A stretch of 64,000 nt of DNA from Rugalucina vietnamica (taxonomy: Eukaryota > Mollusca > Bivalvia > Lucinida > Lucinidae). Position 1 is the first letter of the stretch; each line of letters opens with the position of its first letter. Location: assembly GCA_964017185.1 (NCBI GenBank), contig OZ024870.1, forward strand, positions 55,430,312-55,494,311, given 5' to 3'. Position numbers and translations under genes: made by a program. Below are positions 46,245 through 56,385 of the stretch, in pieces. The notes below the pieces were generated by a model that saw nothing but the letters and a program-made list of their open reading frames with translations, did no database searches and was not told the DNA's origin.

Positions 46245-47340
46245 TATCGCGTCATTCAATAAGTAATGAGGACCCCCCCCCCCCCCCCCCCGCCCCCTCA
46301 GTAATGCAATATTGATCGTAATTTTGTGTTTGAATATCATGTTAAAGTTTGATTTATTTTTCTTTAAACATAAATTCAATTTGTATTCTGCGAGACAGTT
46401 CAACAGCGAGTCACATGCTCGACTTCTTGTTGCCTAGCAACAATAGAACCCTGGTAAAAGGTACTTGGCCACGACTTTTAAAACCGTTGCCATGGTAACA
46501 GGAAAGCTAAATTAAACTTATTTACTTTCTTTTCTCACTCCGAACTCAAAATTGTTTTGTTTATTATTCAAGATAATGTAATCTGATTAATATTGTTTAA
46601 ATGACACCCAGTGAAAGTTGAAAAATCGACTAAAATTTATGGATCGAAGGTTGAAAAATGGGGGTAGAGATACAATTTCTGCTACAGTTTGACATATAGT
46701 TTGTTAAGTCGATCAATTCTATGCCTAATTGCTACTGCAACTGACGCTTTGTACAGAACTTGCTACAAAATGTAATTCTCAGATAGCATAATGCGTTGCT
46801 AAGCAACCAAAATCTATGGAAAACCCAAAATACCGGGTTCTTGCGTTGCTAAGCAACAGTTCACACGCGTGGGACTCTATGAACATTCCATTTGCTTGGA
46901 AAGTTCTGGATTAGATGACATTACACAATCATATAAATAGATAACTATTTATACTATTTATTTATATTAAAACATCATCAAAGGAATACCAAAGCTTTAT
47001 GGTTCCTTAGTGGGACTCTATGAACATTCCATTTGCTTGGAAAGTTCTGGATTAGATGACATTACACAAACATATAAATAGATAACTATTTATACTATTT
47101 ATTTATATTAAAACATCATCAAAGGAATACCAAAGCTTTATGGTTCCTTAGCGGTTTTCGCGTCCACGACACCTTCCCTGCCATTCTATGGTTGCTAAGT
47201 GTATAGTCCGATTGAGTTGACATGTATTTTCCTGAATGCAGATTGAATCAAACTTTCAAAAATTAAAAACTTTACCTCTGTCAGATGAATATATATATAA
47301 AATATGCTACATATTGCATTACTTTTTGAATGACCTACGG
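46245..47340. mobile_element. Mariner-like element relic
   Basis: The left end TATCGCGTCATTCAATAAGT, AATGAGGAC and the right end, read in reverse, TAGGTCATTCAAAAAGTAATG share the TCATTCAA-AAGTAATG core typical of mariner-family TIRs. Inside are a poly(C) tract (46268-46291), TTGCTAAGCAAC-type words and a 141-bp tandem duplication. No transposase frame survives. Confidence 0.6.
46869..47151. repeat. 141-bp tandem duplication
   Basis: Two almost identical copies starting GTGGGACTCTATGAACATTC at 46869 and 47010. It is recent, since they differ at about one base. Confidence 0.9.
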
Positions 47341-48177
47341 AGGATAACTTGTCCGTCTACTATGTACCCTCTTAAAAGCCCCGATTTCTTTTAGTTAAAG
47401 TATTTTTATGACTCAAAGCTCTTCACTCCCTAAATATAATTATAGATGTCATATATGTTTTGCAAAACTTACTATAGATATTCGTCCGAGGGACAAAATA
47501 GTCCGTTTTTGAAAGACTGTTTATTTGTCCAAATTATTTTTTTTTTGAAATTATATTATATTCTATTAATGAAAATCAATTGTTTGGTCAATTGTGCTAC
47601 TTAACAATTAGAATGGTATTAAAGTTTTGAATTGAAAAGTGAGATTATTGGCCATAATGCGTAAATTGTCCAGCCATTTCAGTTCATGGTCTTTGGGAGA
47701 CGTATATTTTTCGCCCCCATTTATTTCGATACATATTGTTGTTTTGCTTTCTAAAGTATAATTACAGAATGTTCAAACTTCATGTTTCAGCAATTTATTA
47801 TAATGCTTTAATTGACTGTCTATTCGTGAGAATAATTATTTAATATGGTTTGTTTTTCGTGATGTACTGTTGGCTCTATTATTTGTCCTTTTGTGATAAT
47901 GTTTATATTATATTGGGTCGAAAAGACTCGATGTTCTGTTAAGGTACAGATTGTAGACTGCTCCACTGCGCACGTGTCGGATTTGAAAGCGTGAATAGCA
48001 GACTAATTGGCGGATTAGTCAATTCCGCTTATCGGAAAAGATGGCGATGACGTCATCAAGCTTACATCCGGGTCTCGTTCACGGGTACAACTTTACACAA
48101 GATGGCGGACTAATCAAGTGAATCGAAGCGTAATGTAATTAAGATAATGGATTATCCGTGAAATTCTACCAATAAAG
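47341..48177 (+). promoter_or_regulatory. Likely 5' region of the THAP-DDE gene
   Basis: From about 47940 the sequence becomes GC-richer, with GATGGCGATGACGTCATCAA (a CRE-like TGACGTCA) and CAAGATGGCGGAC (a YY1-like CAAGATGGCGG site) shortly before the ATG at 48178. Promoter function is inference. The part upstream of 47940 is plain AT-rich. Confidence 0.35.
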
Positions 48178-48441
48178 ATGGGAAAATATTCCTGTGCTAT
48201 CGGCGGATGCCCAGAGAAAAGCTACGCTAAATCTCCCGGCGTGAAGTTTTTCTATTTAGCGACATTGACGGACGAAAATGTGAAGAATGCCTGGAAGGAT
48301 AAAATTCTCAGCACTCGAGCGGACATTTCCAACCGAAATCAAATAAACGATGTAGCAATTTGCAGCAGACATTTCGTGGACGGGGACAAACGAAATTTGC
48401 CAACTATTATTCCTAAAGTGAACAGTAAGAAAAGGTACAAG
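48178..48441 (+). CDS. THAP-DDE gene, exon 1: THAP zinc finger
   Basis: The start is the ATG after AATAAAG. It encodes a THAP domain, a C2CH sequence-specific DNA-binding finger. C6 and C11 (CAIGGC), W39, then C62 and H65 (CSRHF) are the zinc ligands and the invariant Trp, followed by LPTIIP in place of the AVPTIF box. As read, the ORF ends KKRYK-stop at 88 residues. Those last codons and the stop lie in a dispersed repeat (48430-48590), so a splice donor before or near them probably joins exon 2. Candidates are AAA|GTGAAC at 48418, A|GTAAGA at 48425 and AG|GTACAA at 48435. Only the first keeps the exon 2 frame. THAP fingers with a DDE domain are known in ISL2EU-type transposases. Confidence 0.8.
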
Positions 48442-48595
48442 TAGGCAAAGATCAGGAAAAGGCGCAATCAGAAAAAGATTCCCACTCCAAAAACCGAGGT
48501 GGGAAAAAACCAAACTAACAATCAGGTACTTATACCATGAAACATATCGTAAGCCGAATGAGCAGCTATTTTCCCAATAGGTGGCCACTCAGTTA
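48430..48595 (-). repeat. Dispersed repeat overlapping the end of exon 1
   Basis: From AAGAAAAGGTACAAGTAGGC to GCAGCTATTTTCCCAAT it is almost identical to the reverse of 63020-63188, and a diverged copy lies at 11518-11640. It therefore provides the TAG that ends the exon 1 reading frame. Confidence 0.8.
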
Positions 48596-48710
48596 CCTTA
48601 ACTTAACTAAAAATATGAAAACATACATAAGGCGCCAACAGCACAAAAAATTTTAAACACCAAGACATAAAACAAAAAGAACCACTACAGAAGTATCGAC
48701 TTGGAAAAAA

Positions 48711-48735
48711 GGGTTAGGGTTAGGGTTAGGGTTAG
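48711..48735 (+). repeat. Interstitial telomere-like repeat
   Basis: GGGTTA repeated four times, the animal telomere motif, between the dispersed repeat and exon 2. It is too short to be a telomere. Confidence 0.9.
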
Positions 48736-48759
48736 AAAGAAGTGATTTGGCCTGAACAG

Positions 48760-48927
48760 AAGACGAGACGGACAATCATAAGAAAGCTCCCATTCACCTC
48801 GCCAGTTTCAACGACCAAGCAGCCAAAAGAATCCCCACCCACTAATTCCAAGCCACACACACCACTTCCTTTGAAAGACAAGTTGCTGAAAATCCAGTCA
48901 GCATTGAATGCATCACCACCAAAAGAG
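48760..48927 (+). CDS. THAP-DDE gene, exon 2 (linker)
   Basis: The open frame KTRRTIIRKLPFTSPV to LNASPPKE follows a CCTGAACAG acceptor and ends at GAG|GTATAT. It is a proline/serine-rich basic linker with LKDKLLKIQSAL. Its frame joins exon 3 exactly (SPPKE then VREAVKRK), phase 0. The acceptor is uncertain: TTAG at 48735 would also keep the frame. Confidence 0.6.
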
Positions 48928-50025
48928 GTATATACATGTATTTAATTCATTGTATTCTGTAAGAACTACCCTAAATCTGTTAATGTCTGAATTTCGTGTA
49001 AAATATAGTGAGATCAGTAAAAGCCGGGAACCGGAAATCAGGCGGAATAACCCAGTGTTTTTTCTTAGTCAAATCGTGTCAACTGGAAGTGCGTGGTTTT
49101 GACATTAAAATCGACTTTTGATGTTTTTCTTTTTTGTGGATCTTATCCATAAATGAATAAGTGTATCAGCAAGTACCATTTTCGATGATTATCTCTGTTG
49201 CGATGACTTGATTGAAAATTTAATTTTTTCGCATTTTCATTCCGAATCAATCCGTATGTGATAGAACGAAGCTGTGCATGTTAGAAACAATATGTGACCA
49301 GTTTGAAATGAATACATAGCAGCACATTGAAGCGCAAGCCAAAATAAATTTTGTTTACTTCATTTTCATACCTTGCTCAGTGGCCATATTGGATTTGGTA
49401 CCTTGCTCCATGGCCATGGTCATTGCATAGCTGGGAACCTGTGAGGTCACTTACAGGTCACTGCTTGACCCATGCTCTGAGACTATTTGACCTTTTGATT
49501 TTTTTTATTATTTTTCAAATTGAACAATTTTCTAGCATTTAATTTGGTTGTCTGACTACTTAAAAAACTATTTCATGCAATGTTTTGCAATAGAACAATA
49601 AAAGTAAAAATGAATTGCAAGGTATTATTTTGGGTTTGAGGCTATCAGTCATTGTCAACCATTGTCAACAATGGTGAAGGATTTAGTGCATGTTCCTGTT
49701 GTCAAGGCAATAGTTTCTCATTTAAATGAACTTCTTTGTGGAAAAGTGATGTAATTCTATATTTCTAGAGGACTGGAGACACCATTTTTGTAAAAGCTGA
49801 GCAGAAAAGTTGAGTTTGAAAAAACAGTTGGAGTCACTATAAAATAAATAGTTTTTAACCAACACCACTGTGTTGAGTCTGGGCAATACACTCCATGATG
49901 GCTGACATAGCTACATACTAAAGTTAAGGACTCCTTGGATGTCCCGACATGACTAAAATTGTTGACCGGGATGTTACAGTAAGAATCAACACATGCCTCA
50001 TAACCGGGCTAGTCAAGAGGGTGCT
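48928..50025. other. Start of the 4.6-kb intron, no features
   Basis: AT-rich intronic sequence. A small duplication (CTTGCTCAGTGGCCATATTG / CTTGCTCCATGGCCATGGTC at 49374-49416) is the only structure seen. Confidence 0.4.
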
Positions 50026-51637
50026 GGTCAACTCGTACTTTTTTTTTCTCGTACTGTGGTCGACTCGTACTAAAAAAACTCGTACCGCATTTTACCTTAG
50101 TCAACTCGTACTTTTTACTTTGGTCAACTCGTACTTTATAATTGGTCAAGTCGTACTTTTGCCAAATCGCACCCCTTTTGTTATCTTGAGGTTAATTAGA
50201 GTAGCAATCAGTGTGAGTCTTTGTTGGGGGTTAGACTACGTTTTTCAGACAAAAAAGCAAGTATATACAATATGTATATGCCTTCAATCAATCAAATTCT
50301 TTTTAACACAAAATTAGCAACATAACGTCGAGAGACCAAAATCAATCTTACATGTCTTCAAGCACTACAGCACCAGTCTCATCACCACCTCGAGACATAT
50401 CGGTATCACTTGTCAGGTTTGGAATAGTTGATATACATGTATCAAACATGGGCGGTGGTATGTCCAAGCTCTGACGTGCTGTGGAATTCAGATCATGGCT
50501 GTGCTCATTTCTTTGCAGCCATGACAAAGAAAATTGACAGAAAGGCGATCCTTGCACATCAGCCTATATGTGAGATGCGTGATTCCTAGAAAAAAGAGTA
50601 AAATAAACGAGCAGCGGCACAGAAAAAATGCTTATGGATATATCAAAACACTAGCAATATTTTGTTGCTGCTTCCAGCTAATTTGATACCATTTAAATTG
50701 ATAATAAACATCGAGAAAATGACGGTTACTGTTTAACTTAATAGAAATTCAACAAATACATGCGTCAGCCCGCCATCGTGTCATTGGGGTTCAAACCCAT
50801 GTTTAGTCAGTTTATGTTGGAAGATGCTTACCGGTGTCGCATTTTCTATGTTGCCACATGCCACAGGAATTGCACTGAATGGCATGCTGTCTCCCCGTCA
50901 CCTTCTTGCTGCATGAAATGCAATTTTCAGTTTTTCTTTCATTCCCCATTTATGTTAAAATTGATAAAACTGATAAAACTTTATTTGAAATAATTTAAAA
51001 GACGCAGTCGTTCCCATTCTGCATGGTCATGTAGGTAAAATATTCAATTAACCGTTACTATTATGTAGTAAAATCCGCTCACTCAGGTGATGATTTACGT
51101 CATGCATGACCTAAGCCTGAATATGAGATTCAGATAAATTCTGCTCACACGGTCAATGTTTTAATTAACTAAAGCATAAATACGTCATGCATGTAGTGCT
51201 TGTGATTACATCTTTTTTCAAGAAAAGGCACAATAAAATGCAAAACATCATATTTGTCAAATAAATATTCATAAAATATATAAGATTGTTTCAAAAGTAC
51301 GAGTTGACAAAAAAAAAAAAAAGTACGAGTTGACTAAAGGAACGAGTTTACGTCAGGCCATCCTTAAAAAATTCTCTGTTTGCCGTCACCCGACCGACCC
51401 ACCAAAATTGCCCCTACCCAAAAAATTTTATTGACATTCTCAAAGAAGATTTTTTTTTTATTTGAATATCTTAAATTTCAGTCTCTGAATTACTTATTTT
51501 TTGATTATAATAATAGTCTGAATGCAATATCGTGCAGTCTTACAGTATGAAGAGTAACTGCCTATATGATTCTGAACAGAAATATTTAAACCTATCCTCT
51601 GTAAAAGTCAAACAAAAATATTATCTTTCAGTTCTGT

Positions 51638-51673
<36 letters not shown>

Positions 51674-51812
51674 CCTACCGACCGACCCAATCCTAAAACC
51701 ATGGGTCGGGTGACAGCAAACAAACTATTTATTAAGGATGGCCTCAGTACGAGTTGACCAATTGAAAAGTACGACTTGACTAGGGACGAGTTGGAAAAAG
51801 TACGAGTTGACC
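50026..51812. mobile_element. TIR element with GTCAACTCGTACTTTT subterminal arrays
   Basis: GGTCAACTCGTACTTTTT begins it, and AAAAAGTACGAGTTGACC ends it. The word is repeated six or more times at the left (50026-50165) and in inverse at the right (51297-51345 and 51747-51812). Middle ORFs are not recognised. A MITE is inserted at 51356. Confidence 0.7.
51356..51743. mobile_element. Harbinger-like MITE (TSD TCA)
   Basis: GGCCATCCTTAA...TTAAGGATGGCC ends flanked by TCA on both sides, with subterminal GTCACCCGACCGACCC / GGGTCGGGTGAC and poly(A) and poly(T) runs inside. A 3-bp duplication of T-N-A form suggests PIF/Harbinger. Same family as 54232-54598 and 27589-27911. Confidence 0.75.
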
Positions 51813-51869
51813 ATAAACCAGTCAAGATTTCACAGACATGGCTATGTTCTGCTTATGATCAAAAGGTTC

Positions 51870-52035
51870 CGTTTTTGTTGGGGTTTAACGACACACCAGC
51901 ACCTTAAGGTCATTCGGAGAAGGGGCTTCTGTTTAAAGTCCCAGCCGAAAAAAGTGAAGCCGGGGTGGGATCGAACCCATGACCCCTGCTTAGTCAGGCC
52001 AGTGTCTTAACCACTACACAACAGCGGTTTCGTCA
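51870..52035 (-). repeat. tRNA-derived SINE, minus strand
   Basis: Read on the minus strand: GTGTAGTGGTTAAGACACTG (A box) and GGGTTCGATCCC (B box), then CCGGCTTCACTTTTTTCGGC and TTAAACCCCAAC. It is about 160 bp in the intron of the THAP-DDE gene. Confidence 0.7.
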
Positions 52036-52080
52036 AGACTTTAAATGTGTTTGTATCTTTGCCCATTTGTTGAACATAAT

Positions 52081-52370
52081 GCACCAGTCATTTGTATCTC
52101 CGGCTCCCCATAGGGCCGGGGATTAGCGGGGCTTTTAACTTTTCAATCTTTAAAGCCCTGTTAAAAGCCCAGCACTGCGGGGCCAGATTTGTGGTAAAAT
52201 CCCTGCTAAAAGCCCCGGCTCCCCGGAGGCCGACATAATGTGGAACAACAGCTGCGAGTTGTCCCCGGCACATCCATGGGACTCATCAGATGTTAAAACC
52301 TGGCACTTCAGCCCCGCTGAGTCCCCGCTATCTCTGGCCCTAGGGGGCCGGGGATACAAATGACTGGTGC
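52081..52370. mobile_element. MITE with GCACCAGTCATTTGTA ends
   Basis: GCACCAGTCATTTGTATC, then GGGCCGGGGAT, mirrored by GGGCCGGGGATACAAATGAC, TGGTGC. TIRs of about 35 bp bound a 290-bp, GC-rich body that repeats AAAGCCC and AGCCCCG. The target duplication is not clear. Confidence 0.75.
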
Positions 52371-53249
52371 ACAATAGTACATGTATATTGGTCATCGAGG
52401 ACACCTAATTAATGATTGCGACAGTTCCTGATCATTGCTTATTTTTATACATTTACTTTCATATAAAAATTTTAAACTGCCAACATGACTGAAAAATAGT
52501 TGACTTGGACGTTTAACCACAAAACCTACGAAGAACATGTAAATGAAAGCCCAAGTTTTGACTGTTCCTCTTCTTCAAGGAGCTTTGGATAGGCTATGGT
52601 ATTTTACTATTTTATTTGTGGCACTCAAATGGCCATTTAGCTGTTTAAATAAATGTCAATGGTGTTTTATCGTGGAATATTTGTGCAGCTAGCTATTCAC
52701 TCTGCAGGTATAAATCATCAGCAAATGGACTGGTACAATGTGCATTTAGTTCTGGTAAATGATAAAGATGCTTTTGTTGCAAGTTCATTCTAGGCAGCAC
52801 TCCGCAGCATAAAATGTCATTTGATTGTGGCGTTTACAGCCCATCAACACATTTCTTGTTTGTTATAAAGCATACCAGCTTTGGTTTTTTAGAAGGATTA
52901 ATGAAATGTAGAACAAAAATTTCAAATTTATATTTTTTTCTAAAATAAAATATCATTTCAGCAGTACATGATGGTAACAACCAATATGTCATACAGTGCA
53001 TATACATGTATGTAGTTAAACAGTATATAAGAGTGCAGTGGCCTAGAGAATCACATAGGAGCTCTGGGTTGTGTTTTAGCAAATTGCATTGAATTCGCAT
53101 ACATGTAATTTCTGGTTAATATACCATGTATGCAGAAAAGCTTAAATTTGCTGTCTCATCATAACTGAAAATTGTTTACTGGGAAAATAATTTAAAAAAA
53201 AAAAAAGATAAATAAATTTCATACTAATCATTTTCATACATGACTGATA
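52371..53249. other. Intron sequence, no features
   Basis: AT-rich intronic DNA with no exon, repeat or ORF I can support. Confidence 0.4.
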
Positions 53250-53495
53250 AGTAATTTGAGCTACTGCAAGGGAAAATCAACAATCTGCATAGGCAAAAAC
53301 AAAGTCCCAGATCAGCTTCACAGTAACTGCAATTCTGATCAGAGCCTTTGTATTCACTACACGGATAGTACAATTCCTCTACTTCCTGAAATTCAAAATT
53401 TCCAGCCTCTAACCATCTTCTGTGACTGTACAGCCCATGTTTGTGTTGGACCTGGTTGGAACCCAAATTGTTGGTTTTCTGAAAATGAAATGTAT
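53250..53495. mobile_element. MITE with AAAACCAACA ends (copy C), next to exon 3
   Basis: GGGAAAATCAACAATCTGCA at the left and ATTGTTGGTTTTCTGAAAAT at the right. The inner palindrome AAAGTCCCAGATCAGC / CTGATCAGAGCCTTTG and GCACTGTACAGCC-like words match copy E at 61062. It ends 20 bases before the exon 3 acceptor. Confidence 0.7.
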
Positions 53496-53514
53496 TCATA
53501 ATCATATATTCTAG

Positions 53515-53676
53515 GTTCGAGAGGCAGTGAAGCGTAAACACAGTGAGCTTGAAGCTATGTCACCGACTGTGCGGAGTATCGTTACAACCATGACAGTTCA
53601 ATCTGCAGTGAAATCACCGCCCTTGTCCAAGAAGCTATCTTTAATGAAAGACAAGATAGGAAAAGAGCCCAACGGA
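53515..53676 (+). CDS. THAP-DDE gene, exon 3 (linker)
   Basis: The acceptor is ATATTCTAG and the donor GGA|GTAAGT, giving 54 codons, phase 0 on both sides. It encodes VREAVKRKHSELEAMSPTVR to SKKLSLMKDKIGKEPNG, a helical basic/polar linker. The frame is unbroken into exon 4 (PNG then VSEVTTTK). Confidence 0.75.
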
Positions 53677-54231
53677 GTAAGTTTGCTCCTTTCATACCCA
53701 ATATGGGTCAGTAAGTTTTGTGTCGCACCATGATCTTTATTTGGTTTTCAGTGGCTATACTCTATATTAAATTCAGTTTTACATCATTTTCAAGATTATT
53801 TCACTCTCAGAGACAAATCAATCGGTAGGTTTTGGTAAATAAATACAATGCCATGGGGTACATGTTACAAGGATACATTTATACAATATCTACATGTACA
53901 TACAATGCATAAAATTATGTATTTTAATACATATTGTTCCATCTTCAACATGTTCAAAGCTTTGCGACATTTTGAGTGATATAACAATGTTGAAATTATA
54001 GTCTAAGTGAATTGTATAACATATGATGTTCATCAAAATTGCTTCTTGCAGTTGAACATCTACCTTATAATCCCAAAAAAATCATTAGCTGTACATGGTT
54101 TGTGTGGGACCTGATCAGAAATCCTATGGGAAATGTTTTTTGTGAATCTGATGCTAGACAAAGATGGATAAAATAATGAGCTTTATATACATGTAGGCCA
54201 GTGCAAATATAAAACACAAACTGTCATGTAA
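53677..54231. other. Intron sequence, no features
   Basis: AT-rich intronic DNA, nothing recognised. Confidence 0.4.
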
Positions 54232-54598
54232 GGCCAAAAAAAAAAGGAATGTTTCCGGTAACCCGACCGACCCTGTCAAAAACTCCCCGACTCTAATATT
54301 TTTTTCCTGTTTTCCGAAAATAAAAACTCGAAAATAGAAAAAGATCATGTTTATCAAGTATCGGACCGGCAAAAGAATAACAAATGTTGAATTGAATTGA
54401 AGTTTTAACTTAGAAGCTGTGCATGTGCACTGGACGAGAAAACAGTTTAATTCTGATTAAACTGTATATCTATGTTCAGGTACTTTACATGATAAGGCTT
54501 CCCTAAAAAAAAAAAAAAAAAAATCCCGACCTATCGACCCATTTTTTTTCTGGCATGTTACCGGAAACATTCTTATTTTTTTTTTTTTTTTTTTGGCC
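54232..54598. mobile_element. Harbinger-like MITE (TSD TAA)
   Basis: GGCC followed by A10 and GGAATGTTTCCGGTAACCCG at the left, TTACCGGAAACATTCTTA, a T tract and GGCC at the right. TAA flanks both sides (54229-54231, 54599-54601), the classic PIF/Harbinger target. Subterminal ACCCGACCGACCC is shared with 51356-51743. Confidence 0.8.
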
Positions 54599-54874
54599 TA
54601 ATGAACAAAATCTTATAACTACTCTCCTTACACGATCCTTTGGAAACCTTTTTTTAGCATTTCAACATTGTCTGTTCACAATGCAGAACAAAATTACCTT
54701 TTGATCGATTTGCATATATAAAATCCTTTTAAAACTACATAAAATCAATTTATATAAAGGATTACTAATTTTTATGTTTTTGAAAAAGACAGAATGCAAA
54801 ACAGGTTGCTTCCTAATGATTTTGCAAGGACAGTATAAATTTTTCTCCTGATGTGTATGTAAAATATTTTTCAG

Positions 54875-55693
54875 GTTTCTGAAGTGACCACCACCAAGAC
54901 ACCCGTGATAAAGGATGAAACCATCAAAGAGTTGAAAAGGCTGTTAGATGAAGAGCGTGCCAAAAGTAGACAGCTCGAGTTAGAATTGGAAGAAAGTCGC
55001 AAGCAACAACTGTTTGGAATTGATCGATTCAAAGGAAATCCAATCGACTTCTGTTTTTATACGGGCCTGCCAGATTATATGACATTCTTGGCATTTTGTG
55101 ATTTCCTCCAACCAGAACGACACCGTGTTTCTTCAATATATTACCAGACTAGACCTATCCATGATTCATACACCACAATGAGAGGTAGAGAACCAGTGTT
55201 GAGTGTTCAAAATCAAGTATTCCTTGTGCTGTGTAGGTTAAGACAGGGTTACAGAGAACTAGACCTTGAGCATCGCTTTGGTGTTTCCCAATCAACAGTG
55301 AGTGACATCTTCTGCAAGTGGATTAAACATATGGAACATGTACTTTCTCAGTTACCCTTGTGGCCACCTAAGTCACTTATTCAATCAAGGATGCCACAGT
55401 CATTCAAGGACCTAGGGTTTGACCAGACGTGGTGCATTGTGGACTGTACTGAGGTATTCCTCCAACAGCCATCATCCAATCTAGTGCTACAATCTGTGCT
55501 TTTCAGCTCATATAAGAACCATCATACAGCCAAGGGCTTGGTTGCCATTGCTCCACATGGACCAATAACATTTGTGTCAGACTTGTATGTCGGATCAGCT
55601 AGTGATATTGAAATTACTCTATTCTATTCTATTCTAATTCTCATCTACCCTGTTCTGCCCCATTGTATTGTATTCTATTCTTTTCTGTCGTAA
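54875..55693 (+). CDS. THAP-DDE gene, exon 4: coiled coil, HTH and truncated DDE nuclease
   Basis: The acceptor is ATTTTTCAG at 54874. The exon encodes a coiled coil (IKELKRLLDEERAKSRQLEL), then a helix-turn-helix of the Tnp_4 type (LSVQNQVFLVLCRLRQGYRE and RFGVSQSTVSDIFCKWIKHM). The first part of an RNase H-like DDE domain of the PIF-Harbinger/ISL2EU group follows. The first Asp is in WCIVDCTEVF (about 55442). SSYKNHHTAKGLVAIAPHG follows, and the second Asp is in FVSDLYVGSASDIEIT (about 55580-55604). At about 55619 the coding sequence runs into a (CTATT)n tract and the last 24 codons are low-complexity. The third catalytic acidic residue is absent, so it cannot be an active nuclease as seen. 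It could be a dead transposase or a captured DNA-binding gene. Confidence 0.85.
   Translation, partial: VSEVTTTKTPVIKDETIKELKRLLDEERAKSRQLELELEESRKQQLFGIDRFKGNPIDFCFYTGLPDYMTFLAFCDFLQPERHRVSSIYYQTRPIHDSYTTMRGREPVLSVQNQVFLVLCRLRQGYRELDLEHRFGVSQSTVSDIFCKWIKHMEHVLSQLPLWPPKSLIQSRMPQSFKDLGFDQTWCIVDCTEVFLQQPSSNLVLQSVLFSSYKNHHTAKGLVAIAPHGPITFVSDLYVGSASDIEITLFYSILILIYPVLPHCIVFYSFLS
55616..55690. repeat. (CTATT)n tract cutting the DDE exon
   Basis: Degenerate TTCTATTCTATTCTA repeats directly follow the last recognisable DDE codon. Probably the site where the 3' end of the gene was lost or replaced. Confidence 0.75.
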
Positions 55694-55867
55694 AGTTAGC
55701 TGCATGCGCTGTGCACATTTTGTGCTCTAAGGTGTCTTTTCGTCAAAGACATTGAATCCTGCAAGATAGCATCTAGCACCGATTCCAGGGATCTTTTGAC
55801 TTTGCGGTTTAGCCAGCATAGACGTCACCATCCCAACAAAAGCATTAGTATCTTCGTTGTTTGAGTA

Positions 55868-55990
55868 TGAATTGAGCCTTCACGTGAGAAAACCAACACT
55901 TCAGGTTTCCAACCAGGTCCGACACACACCAGCCTGTACAGTCAAAGAAGCATGCAAGAGAAATTATTTTTTATGTCTTTTGACATTATG
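55868..55990. mobile_element. MITE with AAAACCAACA ends (copy D, partial)
   Basis: TTGAGCCTTCACGTGAGAAA, ACCAACACTTCAGGTTTCCA and CCAGGTCCGACACACACC, i.e. one end of the family. The other end is missing. Confidence 0.65.
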
Positions 55991-56115
55991 AATAACGTTG
56001 TTCTACTAAAATTCATACTAAAAATCAACCTGATGCTCAACTTAAAGTTGGTATATGTTTGATACTCAGCACAAACAATTTAAAAGGAGCGATGTATCCG
56101 CATTTATTTTTCCAG

Positions 56116-56151
56116 AGTCAAAAGAAGTCGAAATCTAACCAGTCAAAACGT
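56116..56151 (+). CDS. Candidate 36-bp micro-exon (basic, phase 0)
   Basis: A strong acceptor (ATTTATTTTTCCAG) and a strong donor (CGT|GTAAGT) bracket exactly 12 codons, SQKKSKSNQSKR, with no stop. Phase 0 at both ends matches the introns of the THAP-DDE gene upstream. The basic peptide resembles a nuclear-localisation signal. It may be chance. Confidence 0.3.
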
Positions 56152-56385
56152 GTAAGTTCTGTTATGACGGGTTGCTTGTTTGTTGTTTTCTTGTGTTCAA
56201 AGTCATTGCAACATACACCATGTCAAAAATATGTACACAAAATCATATTCAGTACACATATACATAATGCTAACCATTAGAAAATTAATTCTTGAAGTGG
56301 GTCTTTTACAGACTATCTTTGGAATTTTTACCTCTAAAAAAAAGTTAAGTAAAGATTTCATTAACTGCCACCCATACACACTTTT

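Noticed and set aside
48711-48735. Chromosome end
   Set aside because: Only four TTAGGG units with unique sequence on both sides.
52081-52404. Minus-strand ORFs over the GC-rich block at 52.1-52.4 kb
   Set aside because: They lie in a MITE with inverted ends. The peptides have no recognisable domain.
55694-55860. Missing C-terminal part of the DDE domain after the CTATT tract
   Set aside because: Both strands were read. One short minus-strand frame looked plausible but shows no family motif, so it is not claimed.
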